Positions 61,146-64,000 of a stretch of 64,000 bases of DNA are shown here, one piece after another. The DNA comes from G965230065 sp965230065 (lineage in GTDB: Bacteria > Bacteroidota > Bacteroidia > Cytophagales > Cyclobacteriaceae): assembly GCA_965230065.1 (NCBI GenBank), contig OZ245942.1, positions 5,270,001 to 5,334,000 of the forward strand, in the 5' to 3' direction. Every line of letters begins with the position of its first letter. Position 1 is the stretch's first letter. The notes under the pieces were generated by a model, which was given only the letters and a program-made list of their open reading frames with translations, did not search any database and had not been told where the DNA came from. The translations under genes and the position numbers were made by a program.

Positions 61146-63203
61146 CTACTCTTTATCTTCAACTGAATTTTCTTTGACACTGTCGGCCTTACCATTGCTG
61201 GGGGCTTCTTCTTTTGCCTTCTTTATTTTATCGGCTTTTTCGTCATTTTTCTTGTTGATAAAAGCCTCATAACTTGTTTCCCTTTCAAAAGGCCTTTTGC
61301 CAATAAGTCGCTCCAGGTCAGACTGGAAAAGTATTTCCTTGTCAAGTAGTTCTCCTGCTACTTTTTCCAGTTGCGCCTTCTTATCAGATAGGAGTTTTTT
61401 GGTGCGTTCATAAGCCTCCTGGATGAGTTTTCTTACTTCTTCATCAATGGTTTCAGCCGTAGCATCAGAATAGGGTTTCTGAAAATTGTATTCAGATTGC
61501 TGTGAATCATAAAAGGATACCTGACCGATTTTTTCGTTCATGCCATAGATGGTAACCATGCTGTAAGCCATTTTGGTAACTCTTTCCAGGTCATTCTGGG
61601 CACCTGTACTGATTTTTCCAAATAAAATATCCTCGGCAGCCCTGCCACCCAGGGTCATGCACATTTCGTCGAGGAGCTGCTCGGTACGGTATAAAAACTG
61701 TTCTTTAGGTAGGTATTGGGCATACCCTAATGCAGCCACCCCTCTGGGCACGATGCTTACTTTTACCAAAGGGTCGGCATGTTCGAGATACCAGCCGGCA
61801 ATAGCATGACCTGCCTCATGATGGGCAACAATGTTCTTTTCTTCAGGTGAAATGAGTTTGTTTTTCTTTTCTAACCCGCCAATTACCCGGTCAATGGCAT
61901 CATGAAAATCCTGCATTTCCACCGCTTTCTTGTTCCTTCGGGCAGCAATGAGGGCAGCTTCGTTGCAAACATTGGCAATTTCAGCCCCTGCAAAGCCCGG
62001 AGTTTGTGCAGATAATTTCTTAGGATCAACATCTTTATTAATCTTGATGGGTTTCAGGTGCACTTTAAAAATAGCTTCCCGTCCTACAATGTCGGGTTTG
62101 TCAATAGCAATTTGTCTGTCAAAACGTCCTGGTCGTAAGAGAGCAGAATCCAGCACATCAGGACGGTTGGTTGCCGCTAAAATGATTACTCCGGAATCTG
62201 TGCCAAACCCATCCATTTCGGCCAGCAATGAGTTGAGGGTATTTTCCCGCTCATCATTATTTCCGGGCAATTGGCCACGTCCACGGGAGCGGCCTACGGC
62301 ATCAATTTCGTCAATGAAAATGATACAGGGGGCTTTTTCTTTAGCCTGTTTGAACAAATCGCGCACACGGGCAGCACCCACTCCCACAAACATTTCCACA
62401 AAATCAGACCCTGAAAGTGTGAAGAAAGGCACCCCGGCTTCTCCTGCCACTGCTTTGGCAAGCAGGGTTTTACCTGTTCCAGGCGTTCCTACGAGCAATG
62501 CACCTTTGGGAATTTTTCCACCCAAATTGGTGTATTTTGAGGGGTTTTTGAGGAAATCCACAATTTCAGCTACTTCTTCCTTGGCTTCGTCCAGTCCGGC
62601 CACATCAGCAAAAGTTACCTTTACTTTATTTTCTGCATCAAAAAGTGCAGCCCTTGACTTACCGATATTAAAGATTTGACCTCCTGGCCCACCACCACCA
62701 GCCATGCGGCGCATGAGAAACCAAAAACCAAAAAGCAAAAGAAACAAAAAGCCCCAGTTGATAATCACACTGGAGAAATCCTGTCTTTCTTCGGTCTTAT
62801 AGCCTATTTGTTCTTCATCAGCCAGCTGAGCTTCAAGTTCCTTATAATTTTCGTTAAAAACTTCAACGGAAGGCACTTTCAATTTGAAGTGGGGGCCACC
62901 CTGGGAAAGTGAAAAAGGATTCTCACTTTCAACCATACTCTTGTATTTGGGGTCTTGCAAGGCTGACTGCTTTAAAGTAACTTCAACGAAATTCTGGTTA
63001 GAAACCAGCACGATTTCTTTCACCGCTCCGTCCAGCATCATCCGCTCGAATTGTTTGTCAGAGATGATTACCGTTGAAGATCCTCTTTGGAAGTAAAATA
63101 TCCCTAATACAACAGCCAGCAATAGAAATATTGTTAACCACTGATAATTAGGCTTTGGGTTTTTTTTGTTGGGGAGTAACTGCTTATTTTTATTATCTGC
63201 CAT
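61146..63203 (-). CDS. ftsH: ATP-dependent zinc metalloprotease FtsH
   Basis: 685 residues: N-terminal membrane helix (WLTIFLLLAVVLGIFYF), periplasmic domain with DKQFERMMLDGAVKEI, second helix, then AAA domain with GTPGTGKTLLAKAVAGEAG, CIIFIDEIDAVGRSRG and the second region of homology NRPDVLDSALLRPGRFDRQI. The zinc protease site is VAHHEAGHAIAGWYLE. The tail is Lys/Glu-rich. It degrades membrane and short-lived proteins. A strong AGGAG lies nine bases before the ATG. It follows rsfS on the same strand. Confidence 0.97.
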   Translation of the reverse strand: MADNKNKQLLPNKKNPKPNYQWLTIFLLLAVVLGIFYFQRGSSTVIISDKQFERMMLDGAVKEIVLVSNQNFVEVTLKQSALQDPKYKSMVESENPFSLSQGGPHFKLKVPSVEVFNENYKELEAQLADEEQIGYKTEERQDFSSVIINWGFLFLLLFGFWFLMRRMAGGGGPGGQIFNIGKSRAALFDAENKVKVTFADVAGLDEAKEEVAEIVDFLKNPSKYTNLGGKIPKGALLVGTPGTGKTLLAKAVAGEAGVPFFTLSGSDFVEMFVGVGAARVRDLFKQAKEKAPCIIFIDEIDAVGRSRGRGQLPGNNDERENTLNSLLAEMDGFGTDSGVIILAATNRPDVLDSALLRPGRFDRQIAIDKPDIVGREAIFKVHLKPIKINKDVDPKKLSAQTPGFAGAEIANVCNEAALIAARRNKKAVEMQDFHDAIDRVIGGLEKKNKLISPEEKNIVAHHEAGHAIAGWYLEHADPLVKVSIVPRGVAALGYAQYLPKEQFLYRTEQLLDEMCMTLGGRAAEDILFGKISTGAQNDLERVTKMAYSMVTIYGMNEKIGQVSFYDSQQSEYNFQKPYSDATAETIDEEVRKLIQEAYERTKKLLSDKKAQLEKVAGELLDKEILFQSDLERLIGKRPFERETSYEAFINKKNDEKADKIKKAKEEAPSNGKADSVKENSVEDKE

Positions 63204-63288
63204 TACCTTTTTCTCCTATGCAATTAGTTATGAATATATATAGTTAGTTAAACAACGAGATAAACTCGACAAAGTTATTTGGACATAT

Positions 63289-63642
63289 TTATGCTTCAGA
63301 AATAGGGGTAGTGATCGCATCGCCCCATAAATCTTCAAGCCCGTAAAATGCTCTTTTCTCTCTTTTAAAAACATGGGCCACTACGTCCACGTAATCTATC
63401 AAAATCCACTCTTTGTTTTCTTTTCCTTCAGCATGCCAGGGAGATTCTCCGGTATGTTGGTATACCTCTTTCTCTACTGATTCGGAGATAGCATCTAATT
63501 GGGTATCAGAAGTGCCTGTACATATTACAAAATAATCAGAAATGGCATGCTGTACCCCTCTCAAGTCCATCACTACAATATCCTTTGCTTTTTTCTCCTG
63601 CATGCCCTGCACTACAATTTCACTAAGTTCTTTTGATTTCAT
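63289..63642 (-). CDS. rsfS: ribosomal silencing factor RsfS
   Basis: 117 residues: DIVVMDLRGVQHAISDYFVICTGTSDTQLDAI and EGKENKEWILIDYVDVVAHVF are textbook RsfS/Iojap segments (normally WVLxDxGDVVVHVF). It binds uL14 on the large ribosomal subunit and blocks subunit joining in starvation. It is first in the unit rsfS-ftsH-lpxH and is divergent from birA. Confidence 0.95.
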   Translation of the reverse strand: MKSKELSEIVVQGMQEKKAKDIVVMDLRGVQHAISDYFVICTGTSDTQLDAISESVEKEVYQHTGESPWHAEGKENKEWILIDYVDVVAHVFKREKRAFYGLEDLWGDAITTPISEA

Positions 63643-63727
63643 TAATTGATAACTACCTGTTTTTTGTTAATCTTGCTAAAAAAGTATATTCTTTTCATCG
63701 AACAGAATTCAAAAATACAAAAAATAC

Positions 63728-64000
63728 TTGCGCTCTACCTTTTCTCATACAGTTTTTGTAGGTAAAAATGTGTATTACCTGCCCAAATGCACCTCTACTA
63801 ACCAGGTGGCTCAGGAAATGTATATACAAAACCGCCTTTCAGAAGGGAGTATTGTGATGAGCGATTACCAAACTGCCGGGCGCGGACAACGCAATAATGC
63901 TTGGGAGTCTGCTCCGGGAAAAAATATAACATGTTCTTTACTACTCGAACCTGTTTTCTTGTACGCTTCCGGGCAATTTTTGTTAAACATCTTCATCTCA
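63728..64000 (+). CDS. birA: biotin-[acetyl-CoA carboxylase] ligase, 3' end outside window
   Basis: 91 codons visible. YYLPKCTSTNQVAQEM is the biotin-binding start, and DYQTAGRGQRNNAWESAPGK is the nucleotide-binding GRGRxxxxWxS-G motif of biotin protein ligases; CSLLLEP continues the core strand. A TTG at 63728 is the best start, since no ATG occurs in frame before the conserved part and the frame is closed at 63677. There is no N-terminal DNA-binding domain, as in other Bacteroidota BirA. It is divergent from rsfS, the usual arrangement in this phylum. Confidence 0.88.
   Translation, partial: MRSTFSHTVFVGKNVYYLPKCTSTNQVAQEMYIQNRLSEGSIVMSDYQTAGRGQRNNAWESAPGKNITCSLLLEPVFLYASGQFLLNIFIS

Overview
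The window looks like a chromosomal segment of a Bacteroidota bacterium, most likely of the order Cytophagales. Supporting signs are DUF4199, BatA-type and DUF5686/carboxypeptidase-regulatory-domain proteins, LytTR regulation, a TonB-dependent receptor, promoter elements of the TTTG / TAnnTTTG type, and many short intergenic palindromes. No rRNA, tRNA or CRISPR array was seen. About 60 genes, gene remnants and partial genes are annotated. Several starts were moved inward from the longest reading frame, onto an ATG in front of a signal peptide or the known family start.

Layout. 1-7206: housekeeping and envelope run on + (KdsC-type phosphatase end, BatA-like protein, a dihydroorotase homologue lacking its metal ligands, two DUF4199 proteins, two family 2 glycosyltransferases). 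7277-16056: a PIN toxin-antitoxin pair, DUF6483, a large DUF5686 outer-membrane protein, a decayed AhpD-like gene, an FMN hydroxy-acid oxidase, an A+T-rich NYN-LOTUS protein, a NodB-like deacetylase and an orphan LytTR regulator. 16190-21855: two convergent three-gene groups, namely two CDP-alcohol phosphatidyltransferases with an LtaS-like enzyme facing a degenerate pterin-synthase homologue with a GT4 and a methyltransferase. 22034-27106: a fused SGNH / beta-propeller / cytochrome c lipoprotein, small unknown proteins and a broken LamG gene.

27475-33206 is the accessory region: a VapBC-like pair; an ORF-less group II intron of IIC type next to a long attC-like hairpin; a DUF3883 predicted nuclease; a second attC-like hairpin; an ABC/SMC-like ATPase; a small WYL protein; and a 41-bp minisatellite of about 11 copies. 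The WYL-ATPase-nuclease set is the best candidate in the window for an undescribed defence system.

33346-51069 returns to ordinary genes: dinB, a tannase-type esterase, a three-gene sensory unit (RsbQ-like hydrolase, PAS histidine kinase, receiver), SYLF, Ppx/GppA, a TonB-dependent receptor, an OPT transporter, an AI-2E-family permease, a CehA/McbA hydrolase and coaX. 52017-59448 (-) is a complete ebo cluster in the order A-B-C-D-E-F. It has been interrupted twice: by a toxin-antitoxin remnant between eboB and eboC, and by a 5'-truncated REP-associated transposase (RAYT) with GTAG-headed palindromes between eboD and eboE. The window ends with lpxH, ftsH and rsfS (-) and the start of birA (+).
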